Positions 33,480 to 45,509 of a DNA stretch of 62,000 nucleotides are shown piece by piece. The notes under the pieces were generated by a model, which had not been told where the DNA came from, ran no database searches, and saw only the letters and a list, made by a program, of their open reading frames with translations. The translations under genes were made by a program, and so were the position numbers. The DNA is taken from contig RPFO01000127.1 in NCBI GenBank assembly GCA_009746045.1, forward strand, positions 1-62,000, in the 5' to 3' direction. The first letter of the stretch is position 1. Each line of letters begins with the position of its first letter. The stretch is from Mesostigma viride. Lineage: Eukaryota > Streptophyta > Mesostigmatophyceae > Mesostigmatales > Mesostigmataceae.

Positions 33480-34200
33480 TTGTATTGTGGCTTATTACCA
33501 TGTGGGAACATAAAACAACCCCCCAGCCACCCCACCCACCCCACCCAAGGACCCAACATGCCTCCATTGCGCCCCCCCCCCCCCCCCCCCCAGCACCCAG
33601 GCCATGCAGGCACCTAGGCACCTATAGGCACCTAGGCACCTAGGCACCCAGACACCAAGGGTGGATTGCATCTGTACTGACTTACTATCATGTGGGAACA
33701 TATCAATCCCCCCTCAAGCACACCCCCTTTGGGCCCCCCCCCCCCCCCCCATCACCCAGGCATGCAGGCACCTACTAGGCACACGTAGGCACCCAGGCAC
33801 CCAGGCACGTAGGCACCCAGGCACCAAGGGTGGATTGCATCTATGCTGACACATCTGTACTGACTTACTATCATGTGGGAACATATAAATCCCCCCCCAA
33901 GCACACCCCCTTTGGACCACCCCACCCCACCCGTACCCACCTAGCACCCAGGCATGCAGGCACCTAGGCACCTAGGCACGTAGGCGCGTAGGCACGTGGG
34001 CACGTAGGCACCCAGGCACCAAGGGTGGATTGCATCTATAATGACTTACTATCATGTGGGAACATATAAATCCCCCCCCCCGAAGCACCCCACCTTTTGA
34101 CACCCCCCCCCCCCCCAGCACCCAGGCACCCAGGCACCCGGGCACCCGGGCACCCGGGCACCCGGGCACCCGCGCACCCGGGCACCCTGAGTGGATAATG
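33480..34200. repeat. Left subterminal tandem array of about 180-185 bp units
   Basis: Three to four copies of a unit containing ACTTACTATCATGTGGGAAC, a C-homopolymer of 9-18 bases, CAGGCACCTAGGCACC decamers and ACCAAGGGTGGATTGCATCT. No gene. Copies start near 33480, 33655, 33835 and 34020. Confidence 0.8.
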
Positions 34201-34648
34201 CATATATCATGAATAGGCTAATTATCATGTTCATGTTATCATGCAAGCTAGCAACTAGTAAATTGCCTTAATTGCCATGAGTGTCCACCACAGTTTGTGG
34301 GAGCTGGTCCATCCATTACAGCGGCAAAATAGGTGAACCCTGTCTATCTTTAATATTCCTGTAGACCTAAGCGTATTGGATAGCTTGTGTGGCTTTAAAT
34401 TATGTGGAAGAAACCTGAGGCCTATTTCTCACTACTGAGCCCAAGCCGCAACCACTACAAGCTGGGGTGCCGGCAACTGGCCCCCTAGACCAAAGCACAG
34501 AAAAATTGCTGTCGGCTAGCATTTCTTTGCCAGCACGCAAGGTGGGGCCACTTTGAATACAGTTTGAAGTGTGCAACACCTTATCCATAACTCAAGAAGC
34601 TCCCACAACTGACATGTACGTGATGAAAAAAATCGCATGAGTATGCCT
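34201..34648. other. Region between left array and AEARA gene
   Basis: About 450 bp that probably contain the 3' end of the minus-strand gene. I see no further coding signal. Confidence 0.4.
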
Positions 34649-37390
34649 TCAACAACGATAACCGCGAAAGTGTTCATCGACGTAGGCGGACGCAATGCGC
34701 CCCTTGTTCTTGCGCGGGCTGGACCGGGTGGCCACCGCGCGCATAGGAGGCGCGCGCTTCTTAGACGGCGCCGGCGTGTAACCACCCCTGCGTGCATCAT
34801 CCTCCAGCTCCTCATACTCCTCCACCTCCTCCAGCTCCTCCGCCTCCTCCTCGTCCTCGTAACCATGCGTGTACGCCAACAGCGGCGTGGGAACTTGCTG
34901 TTGTGGATATGGCTGGGGATGGCGGGGCCTGGGATGCTGCCGGGGCTTCCCCGCGCTGGGCAGGTTAGTGGGCCCAGCTGCGGGAGGGTAGGCTGCTGCC
35001 GCCGGCCATGTTGGCACTTGCACCGACATCATCGTGTTCTGAGTGGCTTGAACATGCTGGATCTGCCACTCAAGCGCTGCGATCTTTTTGCCCTGATCTT
35101 CCACCGTTTTTTGTGCTGCAGCCAGGTCTTTCTTCAAGGCGTTGAACTCCAGCGGGAGCTGAGGCGCCGCTGCAGCCGGCTGCAGCTTCTTGACCTCTGC
35201 CGTCACAGTGTCCGTCACAGTCTTCTTTATGTCTGATTTTGCGCCAGTGACTGCCCTGGAAAAGCCGGAGACTTGCTTCGCCAGAGTGGTCAGCCGCTGC
35301 TCCACGGCAGTTCTGGACTTCCCGAACGCTTCCAGCTTTTCGCCATGTTGCTTGACCTTTGCCTCGAGAGAGGCCACGGTGGCGTGCACTGCGTCCCGGG
35401 AGGCTGCCCCCCCAGCGCCCCCCCGAGGCTGCCCCCCCAGCGCCCCCCCGGAAGCTGCCCCCCCCAGCTCCCCCCGGAGGCTGCCCCCCCTAGCGCCCCC
35501 CCGGTCTTCTTCCTCGTCTCCCGTGGTGTGGTTGAGGTATCCTTGGCACGCTTGCCCTTCAGAAGCGGGGACTGGGCGGCATCAGGGTCCGCCTCATCAT
35601 CTTCATCCGACTCCATGTATGCCCACACGTCCTCGTCGGGGATACGAGATCTGGTCAGAGACGGTGCTGGTTCGGGGACTGTAACCACCTGCAATATATA
35701 AAGACGAAGAGCAGCAAAAAGAAAAGGGACATTAAAACTAGTCAGTTACAGACCAGACATGCATGTCTACTACAAGAAGTGTGATGATGAAAAGCAAGCC
35801 GGCGCCCAAAGAGAAATACAGCAAGGAAGCAACATGCATAACGCAACGCGCCGAGGAAGCCCCCCCCCAAAGACAATGCTTTGATAAGCTATCAAAGCCA
35901 ATGCGCGCAAGCAAGAACAATGAATAAAAATTGGCAGCCTAACGAGACAATACAAACAACAGTCAAGCTATAAAACCATCATCTTGCAAGAAAAATACCT
36001 TGAAAGCGGCGGACCTAAGAGCTGCCTTGATCTCCGCCTCCTTGCACGCGTCAGTAGCCAAGATATGTAGGACATCGTGCACGGCAGTGGCAACCAGCTC
36101 CTTGTCTGCATCAACGTCCACTGACAATGACAGCTCCGTCGCCTTCACCCATGCAAGCATGGGCGGCCCGCCGGGGAGCGAGATGGTATCGTCCATGGAA
36201 TTGTGCGGCACCAATCTGGTCAGGCAGGCAAATGCACGACGCTGTGTCTTGGTAGTGTGGCTCACCCCCAGCAGCACGTCGGCGATTGCCACCACCAACA
36301 AATTGTGGTCGCACTGCAGGTCGAAGGCCATCAGCAATGCAGACTCGGCCTTCTTGTCCACCATTGTGCATGCATCCCCCACGGCGAGCGTGTACTGGGG
36401 AAAGCTGCCTTCTACCTTGCAGGCCACGACCAGCTCCGGGAAGCTGCTGTCGACCTGCTTCTTGCTCGCCAAGGTGGCATTCCTCGACCTGGCTAGCAGG
36501 CACGTCGGGAAGCCGGATTGTGGAACGAGCTTAGAGGCATCCACATCCGCGATGAAATGCTCTCCAGCTGGGCGAGCAAAATGTGGATACCCGCCCCCTG
36601 CATTCAAGAAGATCACCTTCTTTTGTTGCCCTCCCCCGATGGGGGCGATCCCCAGGTATTCGTCATAGAGGGCCAGCTCCTTGCTCGCCGAAGTGCCAAA
36701 GCGGAGCCTTTTTGCAATACTCCCAGCCTCCGTTGGATCTGCTACAGCCGGGCGATTATGGATGGTTGGCGCATAGCGGTTGTTCTCCGTTTTAATCGCC
36801 ACTTCTGCAGCCATACTGACAGCCTCTGCAGGCAATGCCACCACAGCAGCAGGTGCCGTCACATCAGCCCTGGCCTCCGCAGCCCTGGCCTCCGCAGCCC
36901 TGGCCTCCGCAGCCCTGGCCTCCGCAGCCCTCGCCTCCGCAGCCCTGGCCTCCGCAGCACCAGCCTCCGCCTGAGCCCTGGCCTCCGCAGCCCTGGCCTC
37001 CGCAGCCCTGGCCTCCGCAGCCCTGGCCTCCGCAGCCCTGGCCTCCGCAGCCTTGGCCTCCGCAGCCCTGGCCTCCGCAGCCCTGGCCTCCGCAGCCTTG
37101 GCCTCCGCAGCCCTGGCCTCAGCAGCCCTGGCCTCCGCAGCCCTCGCCTCAGCAGCCCTCGCCTCAGCAGCCCTGGGCGCCACAGCCTTGGCCTCCGCAG
37201 CCCTGGCCTCAGCAGCCCTGGCCTCAGCAGCCCTGAATGAAGCCCGGGACTTCTCATGGCCCCTCGTGGCTGCATCTACCATCTCGTCTAGCTCATCCCA
37301 CATTTTTTCGCCAAATTTCTGGCTCACCTGCAGCCTTATTTTGATGTAACAAGTAACCACAAAAGCTAACAAAAATTCCGTGAATGGCAC
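34649..37390 (-). CDS. Transposon gene A: AEARA-repeat and coiled-coil protein
   Basis: Family not recognised. Exon 1 (37390-35999) encodes QVSQKFGEKMWDELDEMV, about 24 AEARA-type pentapeptides, then a 280-residue globular part (KKVIFLNAGGGYPHFARPAG, CKVEGSFPQYTLAVGDAC, STKELVATAVH-like helices). The intron 35998-35689 (GTATTT...TTGCAG) is in phase 0. Exon 2 (35688-34649) encodes VVTVPEPAPSLTRSRIPDED, an acidic stretch and a Gly-rich tract. A coiled coil follows (ASLEAKVKQHGEKLEAFGKS), then an acidic segment and a basic tail (SSPRKNKGR). The frame slips inside the G-homopolymer-rich tract at 35400-35500. The true start is uncertain: CTGCAG before VSQKF at about 37331 could be an acceptor, with a first exon in the inverted repeat. 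It could be the element's accessory DNA-binding protein. Confidence 0.6.
36872..37236. repeat. 15-bp coding minisatellite (GCCCTGGCCTCCGCA)n
   Basis: About 24 units encoding AEARA on the minus strand. The length is a multiple of three, so all frames stay open, which produces spurious Pro/Trp-rich frames on the plus strand. Confidence 0.9.
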
Positions 37391-38140
37391 AAATTTGCAA
37401 GGTAGCCGGTTCTTATAATTTAACTACGGAATGCCGACCCTGTTACCATATAACTTCGTTTCAGAAGGTATCGGTACGAAATAAACGCTTCCCACTACGA
37501 ACTGCCCACTAGACACCAATAACCACAAAAGCTAACAAAACTGATTCCGTGAATGGCACAAATTTGCAAGGTAGTTTGTTCTTATAATTTAACTACGGAA
37601 TGCCGACTCTGTTACCATATAGCTTCGTTTCACAAGTAATCGGTACGAAATAAACGCTTCCCACTACGAACTGCCCACTAGACACCAATGAACTAACCGT
37701 GGCTTCTCCAGCGTTCCTGCCTGCATTTGCTGGTCGGGACTCACCGAATTTAATGGCATCGTGCATCGTCCTGGCTGCCTGTTGACGGCGTCGTCGGGGC
37801 GCCGCGCCAGGAACGCGCCAAGTCAGCGAGGACGATGCACGCTGCCAATAATAAGGTGAAATTAGGCAAGTCCCGACCAGCAAAAGCAGGCATGCGCGTG
37901 GGAAAAGCCACGGTGAGTTCATAGGTGTCTAGTCGGCAGTTCTTAGTGGGAAACGTGTATTTCATACCGATACCTTCTGAAACGAAGCTATATGGTAACA
38001 GGATCGGCATTCCGCAGTTAAATTACGAGAACCTACCTTGCAATTTTGTGCCATTCACGGAATTTTTGTTAGCTTTTGTAGTTACTTGTTACATCAAAAT
38101 ATGGCTGCAGGTGAGCCAGAAATTTGAAGAATAAATGGGA
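37300..38140. repeat. Imperfect inverted repeat between the two transposon genes
   Basis: 37300-37790 is repeated in reverse complement at about 37820-38135, with an extra direct copy at 37500-37700. Shared blocks encode ETKLYGNRVGIP and PFTEFLLAFVVTCYIKI on both strands, and GGTCGGGACT / AGTCCCGACC mark the inner arms. It is the putative divergent promoter region, and each arm may supply a similar leader to its gene. Confidence 0.75.
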
Positions 38141-38222
38141 CCTAAGGTATCGAAATAGTGCATGCATTCTATTCTTTCTTGTACCATGTGTTCTGTGAAA
38201 TTGCAGACGAAATTGTGACGAA

Positions 38223-41200
38223 ATGGGACACGGGAAACGCCGCTCAGCAGCTGAGATTCTGAAGGAGTCAACCGATCCTGTTGTACTTGCTCGAGACGCC
38301 GGTGCCCGCTGCAAATGTGGCAAGGCAGATGCTGGCTGCTGTGCGGCCATGACTGTTCCAGAGCTGCGGGCGCTGCGCACAAGGTTTTGGACGATGCGCC
38401 CTGCTGACCGGAAGGAGGAGATCAAGGCCGAACTCCGACATGGTGGCCTGACCGCCACAAGTCAGCCGGGGGCTTCTAAGCGCACTTTCCATGTGGACGA
38501 GGGCTTCAAGTTTACCCTGGCAGGCACGACCACCATCGAGGCTGTCAGGCCGGACCAAGTCGAAATCGTAAGGGATTTTCGCTACAAGGTCTGCGTCGAT
38601 GGCTACCGCCACTGCCTGGTCATCGGCGATAACTTGTGGCAGATAGCTCGTGATGAGGTCGTCCGGCCTGTCCACCACGTAGACCCCAATGACAGCACAG
38701 TGGGGCAAGGTTCCATGAAGAGGGTGCGGGTAGGCCAAGACAAGACGGCGGTGTGTGATACCTGGATTCGCGACTGGGCAGTGCCGGCTCAGGAGGGGGA
38801 TCCCACTGGTGATGTCAACGTCATTGAGCAGCCATGCAAGCAGACGCTGTGGTCCGAGTACAAGGAGAAGATGCGCTGGATGGGTCTTCCCTTCGTGTGT
38901 CTCAGCTGGTTTTACACACGCTTTCTCCTCATCATTGCCGGCTTGAGGGACACCGTGCGCGTGACAAAGTACTGTGAGAAAGTAATGGGGGAGTGCGGCA
39001 AGTGCCGTGACTTGAAGGATGAGATCGCCCGCTACCGGGCATCCGACAGTGTGAGGTACGAGGACGCAAAGCGCCGTCTTCACAACCACGAGAGCTTCTA
39101 CCACCTCGAGCGATTCTCGTTCATCTCTCGCAGGTAATTTATGTGGTTGATGTCATTTCATTTTCAATGGTCTTCTTGGCACCTTTTCTCAATGTTCCCA
39201 TGTTTTGTGTGTGCTAACATAGCTTCCTGTTTGTATGCTGGGTGTGGGGGGGGGACGGCATGCATGCTTGGGTGTGGGAGGGGGCTAGCATACATGCGTG
39301 GGTGTGGGTGTGGGGGGCTGGCATGCATGCGTACGGGGGGGGGGGGGCTGGCATGCATGTGTGGGTGGTGGGGGGGGCTGGCATGCATGCTGCCCCAAAC
39401 TCACATGTCCTCAATTGAGGACAAAATCCTCCCAATAAGGACAGCACCTTCAGCAGCAGGTATTGGCGCGAAACCTTGGTCCCAACGGTCATCTGACCCT
39501 TTTCCCGCGAAAATGGACTCGGTACCCGGCGCGGCGCGGTACTGGGGTCGACAGGACCCGTCCGTACCTGTAAATTATGTGGTGGAGAAAAGTACCTATT
39601 TTGGTGGGAACGTTGCAATGCGTGCGTGTGTTCCCGCAAATTGCGGCTATGGGGTCGAGCCAGGTCCGAGGCTTGCCTGAACTATACAGACGATCGTTTT
39701 GCCCCGGACCAAGACAGAATTATAGATCGACATCTGGAGCTTCCCCCCAAGCTGTTTTTTGGGGGCAGTCGCTTTTGATTCTCTAAAAAATTCTTTGATG
39801 AACGGAATTTGTCTAGTTCGCAGAAAAACGGGAGGCGACGTAGATTGCATGACCAGCCGGTATACTGCTCTGTGGTGCGCGCTTTTTTCTTGACATTAGC
39901 AACGGATACCGTGAGGGTGGGCATTGTTACGCTTTCGGGTTCAAGGGCGAGTTCTGGGTACAAGTATTTTGGGCGGTTGGAAGCGTTAAGTATACCCAGT
40001 TTTTAGGTCGTCAGATCGTCGTTGCGCCTGGCGACGACGGCGGTGGGCGCGAGCCATAGATTTCATTTGCCGCAAGGCTGGGTGCCGCCCGCGCGTCCCC
40101 ATGCTTTCTTTTATAATTTTCGAGCCTTTCCGCGCATCTGGCCGGCTGGGAGCACGTCGAGAAGCCGTCTCCGGACATCATCCGCATCCGTTGCTTCATA
40201 TAAATTGCGACAACACATGTCGTAGGTTGTTATTCGATTACATTGTATGATTTCGATTGTGTATTATGCCCAGCCCCTTCATTTTCATGCCGCTGTTGAA
40301 TGGGGAGAGGCGAGTGTTAGCTGGCCACCGTTTTTTCCTTCCGTTCCGTCAATGCAAAGGTAATCGTTATCTGCATGGCCAACGCTGGCGTTAAAAGCAA
40401 TGCCTTGCTTGCTATGGTAAGCGTAGTGTAGATAGTTTCTTGTTGCTGCCTTGTTGCTGAAAGTTTTTCCCAGGCTTTCTGGGATCTTGCCTATATGGTT
40501 TCTGACATATAACCCTTTTTCTAGAGGGAGCTAGGTAGAGGAGTTGACCTTGTCATGTTGGCATTCTGCTGCTGCGATAGCCTCTTCGTCTTTGCAATAC
40601 CTATAATGAGCCCTTTATATTGCATGCATGGCTCTAGTAAGGGTGCTAAAGCACCATGGTGTCACCTAAGCGTCCTACGAAGACCTAGGACCTTACTTGG
40701 CCACTGAAAACCTGTCCTTACCCTAGTTTGGCTTAGCTTGCTTTCCTTGTGCTCTGCCAAGTGCGATTGCTCGTATCGGGTTCCTGGCCGTCTGTCATAG
40801 CTTTCCGTGGGGTGGCCAAGCATGGGCAGCCCCGGGGTGGCTGCCACATGTTAGGGAGGTGTCCTATGGGTTTGGTGACCGCTTGTGGTCCTTGGAAGCA
40901 TGATCTTTATGTCTCATTCTCTCGTGCATTCTAGTGGAGGGTTTTCCTTGGTTGCCGATGCAGGACCCCCTGCACGTAACAATTCATAATTAAATAGGAA
41001 ATGCGCACATATGGATGATGTTAAGCATTGGAACTCTCAAACACATCATAAATGATCATGGTTCAAAGCCCCATATTTATTTTTGTGTGTGTGTGAGAGT
41101 TATTAACAGTATTGCACTGTCCTCAATTGAGGACAAAACTGTTGGGTGTCAGCCAATGCGTGGGTGTGGGGGGGGGCTAGCATACATGTGTGGGTGTGTG

Positions 41201-44200
41201 GGGGGCTGGCATGCATGCGTGGGTGTGGGGGGGGCTGGCATGCATGCGTGGGTGTGGGTGTGGGCTGGCATGCATGTGTGGGTGTGGGGGGGGCTGGCAT
41301 GCATGCGTGGGTGTGGGGGGGGCTGGCATGCATGCGTGGGTGTGTGTGGGGGCTGGGATGCATGCGTGGGTGTGGGGGGGGGTTGGCATGCATGCGTGGG
41401 TGTGGGGGGGGCTGGGATGCATGCGTGGGTGTGTGGGGGGCTGGGATGCATGCGTGGTGGGTGTGTGTGGGGGCTGGCATGCATGCGTGGGTGTGGGGGG
41501 GGCTGGCATGCATGCGTGGGTGTGGGGGGGGCTGGCATGCATACGGGGGTGTGGGGGGGGGCTGGCATGAATGCGTGCGGGGGGGGGGGGGCTGGCATGC
41601 ATGCGTGGGGGGGGGGGAGGCTGGCATGCATGCGTGCGGGGGGGGGGGCTGGCATGCATGCGTGGGTGTGTGGGGGGGGCTGGCATGCATGCGTGGGTGG
41701 GGTGGGGAGCTGGCATGCATGTGCGTGTGTGTGTGGGGGGGGGGCTAGATTATGGATGCCTAGCTTGTAATACGGTGTATGATTTATCACTCGTTGCGCC
41801 ACGGTTCTTAAAGACTTTGACATCATGTATTTTTGCTTTCTTTTTTCGGCTTCATTGCTAAACGCAGGCTCCGTGGGGCATGCAGCCTTGTGGCATCCTT
41901 CTCAGCCGATGCTCTCGCAAAAATGAAAACGCACTTCCCTGCGCGAGGTCATGCCAGTACAGAGTGGAATTCCAGTTCCAAGCATCACGTGCCATACGAG
42001 CTTGTTTGCACCGTCATCCACGGCTTACGGACCATTTTCTGGCTCATCATGCCATGGGTCATCAACACAAGCGTTGCTGGCAACTCGGGGCGTATCACAG
42101 CGACCGTCATCGTCATGATGATCACGCAGATGTGCGAGGGCCAAGCTTGGCTTCGAGCGCCCAACGCACAACTCCGCGCTTATGGTCTCCCACGCACCCT
42201 AGCCTTTCAGGCTGATGGGGGCAATGACAACATGAATGCGGAAATTCTGGGCCTTATGGCTGTACTGGTGGCCTTTGACCTTTTCGATTCGGTCAACCTG
42301 TACCGCCTACCGCCAGGACACACCCATATCGATTGCAACCAACGATTTGGGTGGTTCTGGCGGTATGTTGCAGGCTTCAAAAACAAAAAAACAGATGCAC
42401 CGGCCGTGGTGATGGCGACCCTCCAGGATGTTTGCGACGCATTGAAAAATGCGTTTAAACACTACTACAGCGGGGAAATTTCTGACAGCATGCAAGCCAT
42501 CAACCCCGAGCCGCCAACAAGCACGGTAAGTTTATCTTCCTATTTGACCTTAGTAATGGTTGCCATAAGCCTTATTTATAATTTGGCAAAGTGACCCTTA
42601 ACTAACTCCCTGGGGGTCACTCTCCTAGTGAGTAATTAATAGCCAATAGTGAATAGCATGTTGTAGATTAAGTTGGTGATGTTGTTGCTGTTGCCGCCGC
42701 CGCCATGTCGTGGCATGTAGCATCGTAGCTTCGATGTCCTTTTATAAGTTGTTGTTTTCATTATATTTATTTGTTGGTCTGACAATATCTTCATCATGCT
42801 TGTTGCGATTCCTTTGCCATATCATGCATGCAGGTTGTAGCTGCTGCTCTGGACATTACCACATGGTTAGAAGGGTGCCTGGACCCGCGATTTGGTCGGT
42901 GGACTAAATCTGGGGACACGTACTTGGATGCGAATGGCAACGTCATCATAGAGGACCGCAGGACCACAAAAATTCTGAGGTGGGAGTTCTGGAAGGACGC
43001 CGACGATGGCAACGTGTACGGGCGGTACCGTTTTGCATCGGCGCCAGAGTTCGATGTTCCGGGCAAGAATCCATGGATGCCAAGGGGGGAGGCTGGGGAG
43101 GAGTGTGACAAGCGCACCATCATCGGCTACACTGTGGATGGCATGCCTTTAAAGGGAGCTCTCATCATGGCACATGGCAACTTCCCGCAAGGGGCTCCTC
43201 CGCTTGCAGCGTTTGCTGCATGGGATGAACACCGTGCTATTAGGCGGCAGTGCTCTAAGCTCCACAAGATGTTTCCTGACGTCATCACACCCGAGAAGCA
43301 CGCTGATCTGATGGCATGGTTTGACCAGATTCCCAAGTCTCCAAATGACGTCGCGGGAGCATCGGATATCTGGCCCGCAATGGTGCGCGCGGTGCGTGAA
43401 CAGCGGGACAAGCAAGCTAGTAGCTTGCCTGTGCCGATGGTGTTGCAAAGCGCTCATGACCAACGGGTGGCAGCAGCTTTGGAAGACATTCCCCAGCCGT
43501 TGAACGAGGTCGTGAGCCACGCAAGGGTCGGTAGTTCTGGCCCCGAGATTCGAGCAGACATGAGGCGCAGGGCTCGCGAGGGTGCCAGCATGCAAGGGGG
43601 GGAGGGTGTGTCAAGCGTGGTGCGTGGCGGGTCAACCATCTTCACCGTCAAGCCCAAGCTTTTGACCATGGGTGACTTGGTTGTGGTGAGGCGGCCGACA
43701 TCAGTTTCCGGGCACGGCATGCCGTGGATGGGACATATGCTCGCCAAGGTGGTGGACATCCGTGGGTTGGATTCCGATGTGAACTATCTGTGTGGCCCCT
43801 TACTATGCCACCAGTTGGGGCAGCCGGTTTGACAAGGTTTCCCTTGCGGGGGGGCTGGCAACCGTCAATGGTAGGTCAACTGGGGTCGGCTTGGTCGTCC
43901 CGGTGGAGGACATTGCTATCCAACACTGGTCCGTGAACGGCAACGCTGCAGTCTTCACGCCCAAGCTGTCAGCCCAAGGCAGCAAGCTGACACGCACGAC
44001 CAAAGATGCCATCCGCGACCATCCGAGCATTGACTGGGAGGGCTACAAGACGCCGGGCGCTGCGGTGAAGTCGGCACAGGCTACATGCGCCGGCTACTTC
44101 CAGGAGAAGGGGCAGGAGGAATTGCTTGGCATGCGCGTCTGCGCCCTGTTTGCAGATGGCCGCTCCAGGAGGAAGGAGAGGTTTCATGGTTGGGTGGTGG

Positions 44201-44904
44201 CCATAGCTGGCAAGGTTACCGTTGTGTGGTCAGACGGCAAGTTTGAGGAGTACGCTGCCTTTGACAAGGTCTTGGAATTTGTCTGCGCCTGCCCGCATGG
44301 CCCTGCCGCGTTCATGCGCAATGAGGTCTTGTCACGGTATAGTGAGCAGACGGGGCAGGCCCTCAGCCCCAAAGTCATGCGAGAAGAGGGCAACACGGCA
44401 GGTGCCGTCACAATGCCACTGCATGTGGATGTGCACAGCAGCAGTGACGACGAGGACTATGTGGATGATGGCACAGCCGACGTGGCCGATGAGGATGCAG
44501 ACAACATGGAGGAGGAGGAGGAGGAGGAGGAGGAGGAGGAGGAGGAGGAGGAGGAGGAGGAGGAGGAGGAGGAGGAGGAGGAGGAGGAGGAGGAGGAGGA
44601 GGAGGAGGAGGAGGAGGAGGAGGAGGAGGAGGAGGAGGAGGAGGAGGAGGAGGAGGAGGAGGAGGAGGAGGAGGAGGAGGAGGAGGAGGAGGAGGAGGAG
44701 GAGGAGGAGGAGGAGGAGGAGGTGCAGAAGAAGCAAAGCAAGCGCCGCGGCCGCAGCACCACCCAGGGAAGGAGGCGTGGCCAGAAGCAGCAAAAGCAGC
44801 TGGAGGAGGAGGAGGAGGGGGAGGGGGAGGTTCACAAGAAGCAAAGCAAGCACCGCGGCAGCAGCACCACCAAGGGAAGGAGGCGTGGCCGGAAGCTGCA
44901 GTAG
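38223..44904 (+). CDS. Transposon gene B: DUF7869-like protein, putative DDE transposase
   Basis: Exons 38223-39133, 41868-42525 and 42834-44904. Introns 39134-41867 (GTAATT...CGCAG) and 42526-42833 (GTAAGT...TGCAG) join in frame. Exon 1 has an N-terminal Cys cluster (CKCGKADAGCC) with PELRALRTRFW, then LWSEYKEKMRWMGLPFV and CGKC, ending HESFYHLERFSF. Exon 2 carries the core LAFQADGGNDNMNAEILGL and LPPGHTHIDCNQRFGWF, a layout I know from DUF7869 proteins; the acidic and His residues suggest a divergent DDE nuclease. Exon 3 has GDLVVVRRP and GWVVAIAGKVTVVWSDGKFE (Tudor/SH3-like), a run of about 70 Glu and a basic tail. A one-base slip near 43790 (YLCGPLL versus VAPYYATSWG) breaks exon 3. Confidence 0.72.
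39235..39395. repeat. Minisatellite in intron 1, left block
   Basis: GGCTGGCATGCATGCGTGGG then TGTGGGGGG units of about 30 bp, the same unit as 41155-41745, from which it is separated by about 1.7 kb. Confidence 0.8.
39396..41154. other. Unique block inside intron 1, possible insertion
   Basis: About 1.7 kb splitting the minisatellite. GTCCTCAATTGAGGACAAAA occurs near both edges (39408 and 41119). There is no coding domain. It could be a non-autonomous insertion or the pre-existing intron between two array expansions. Confidence 0.4.
41155..41745. repeat. Minisatellite in intron 1, right block
   Basis: About 20 G-rich units of roughly 28-30 bp with GGCATGCATGCGTGGGTGTG. The strand asymmetry (G-runs of 6-13) makes His/Pro- or Gly/Trp-rich frames that are not genes. 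Confidence 0.88.
44507..44723 (+). repeat. (GAG)n trinucleotide array
   Basis: About 70 uninterrupted GAG codons inside exon 3 of gene B, encoding poly-glutamate. Confidence 0.95.
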
Positions 44905-45004
44905 CATGAGGAGGAGGAGGAACTGCAGGAAAATCAGAGCAAGCGCCGCAGTTGCAGCACCATCACCACCCACGGATCAAGGACACGGGGCCGCGAGTAG
45001 CGGG

Positions 45005-45509
45005 GGAACATGAGGACAAGGTGGAAGAGGCCGTCGCAACGGGGATGAGGACAATGAGGAGGCCCAGGCAACGCGCATGATGATAAGGATGATGCTCATT
45101 GGGTTAATGATAGCCATGCCATGGGCCGTGACCAGTATGTGCTAACACGAGGGGCATTCCAGCCATGTCTAAGACCTCATTGTCGTATTTTCATAGGTGT
45201 TGTGGCATCATTATAGTTTAATTTGGTTGGCTGACGTTGCTTATGGATTTCCAGCCATGTTTCTTGACCAGCGTGTGCATGGGTGGGTGGGTGGGTGGGT
45301 GGGTGGGTGGGTGGGTTGGGAAGGTGTGCTTTTTATTATGACGATTAGCTTAGTTACATGTGTGTTATTCATGCCCATGTTGACGTTGTATCATGGGCGT
45401 GTGCCCCTAAGTTTTCCTTCCTGCAATGTCACATAATATATCATCTAGATGACGTGTTGTTTGGAACCTGACTATTTATCCCAAACTGGAATGTTTGACA
45501 TGCAACTAT
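45005..45509. other. 3' flank of gene B
   Basis: Non-coding, with a GGGT array at 45280-45317. No gene seen. Confidence 0.5.

Noticed and set aside
36518-37240. Plus-strand SPGLR / PPQPW repeat proteins
   Set aside because: Antisense reading of the 15-bp AEARA-coding array of gene A; the minus strand has the intron, composition and flanking globular domain.
41103-41826. Long His/Pro/Cys-rich and Gly/Trp-rich frames on both strands
   Set aside because: Shadows of the G-rich intronic minisatellite in gene B intron 1.
44332-44973. Poly-Leu, poly-Ser and poly-Arg frames over the GAG array
   Set aside because: Alternate frames of the (GAG)n tract in gene B exon 3.
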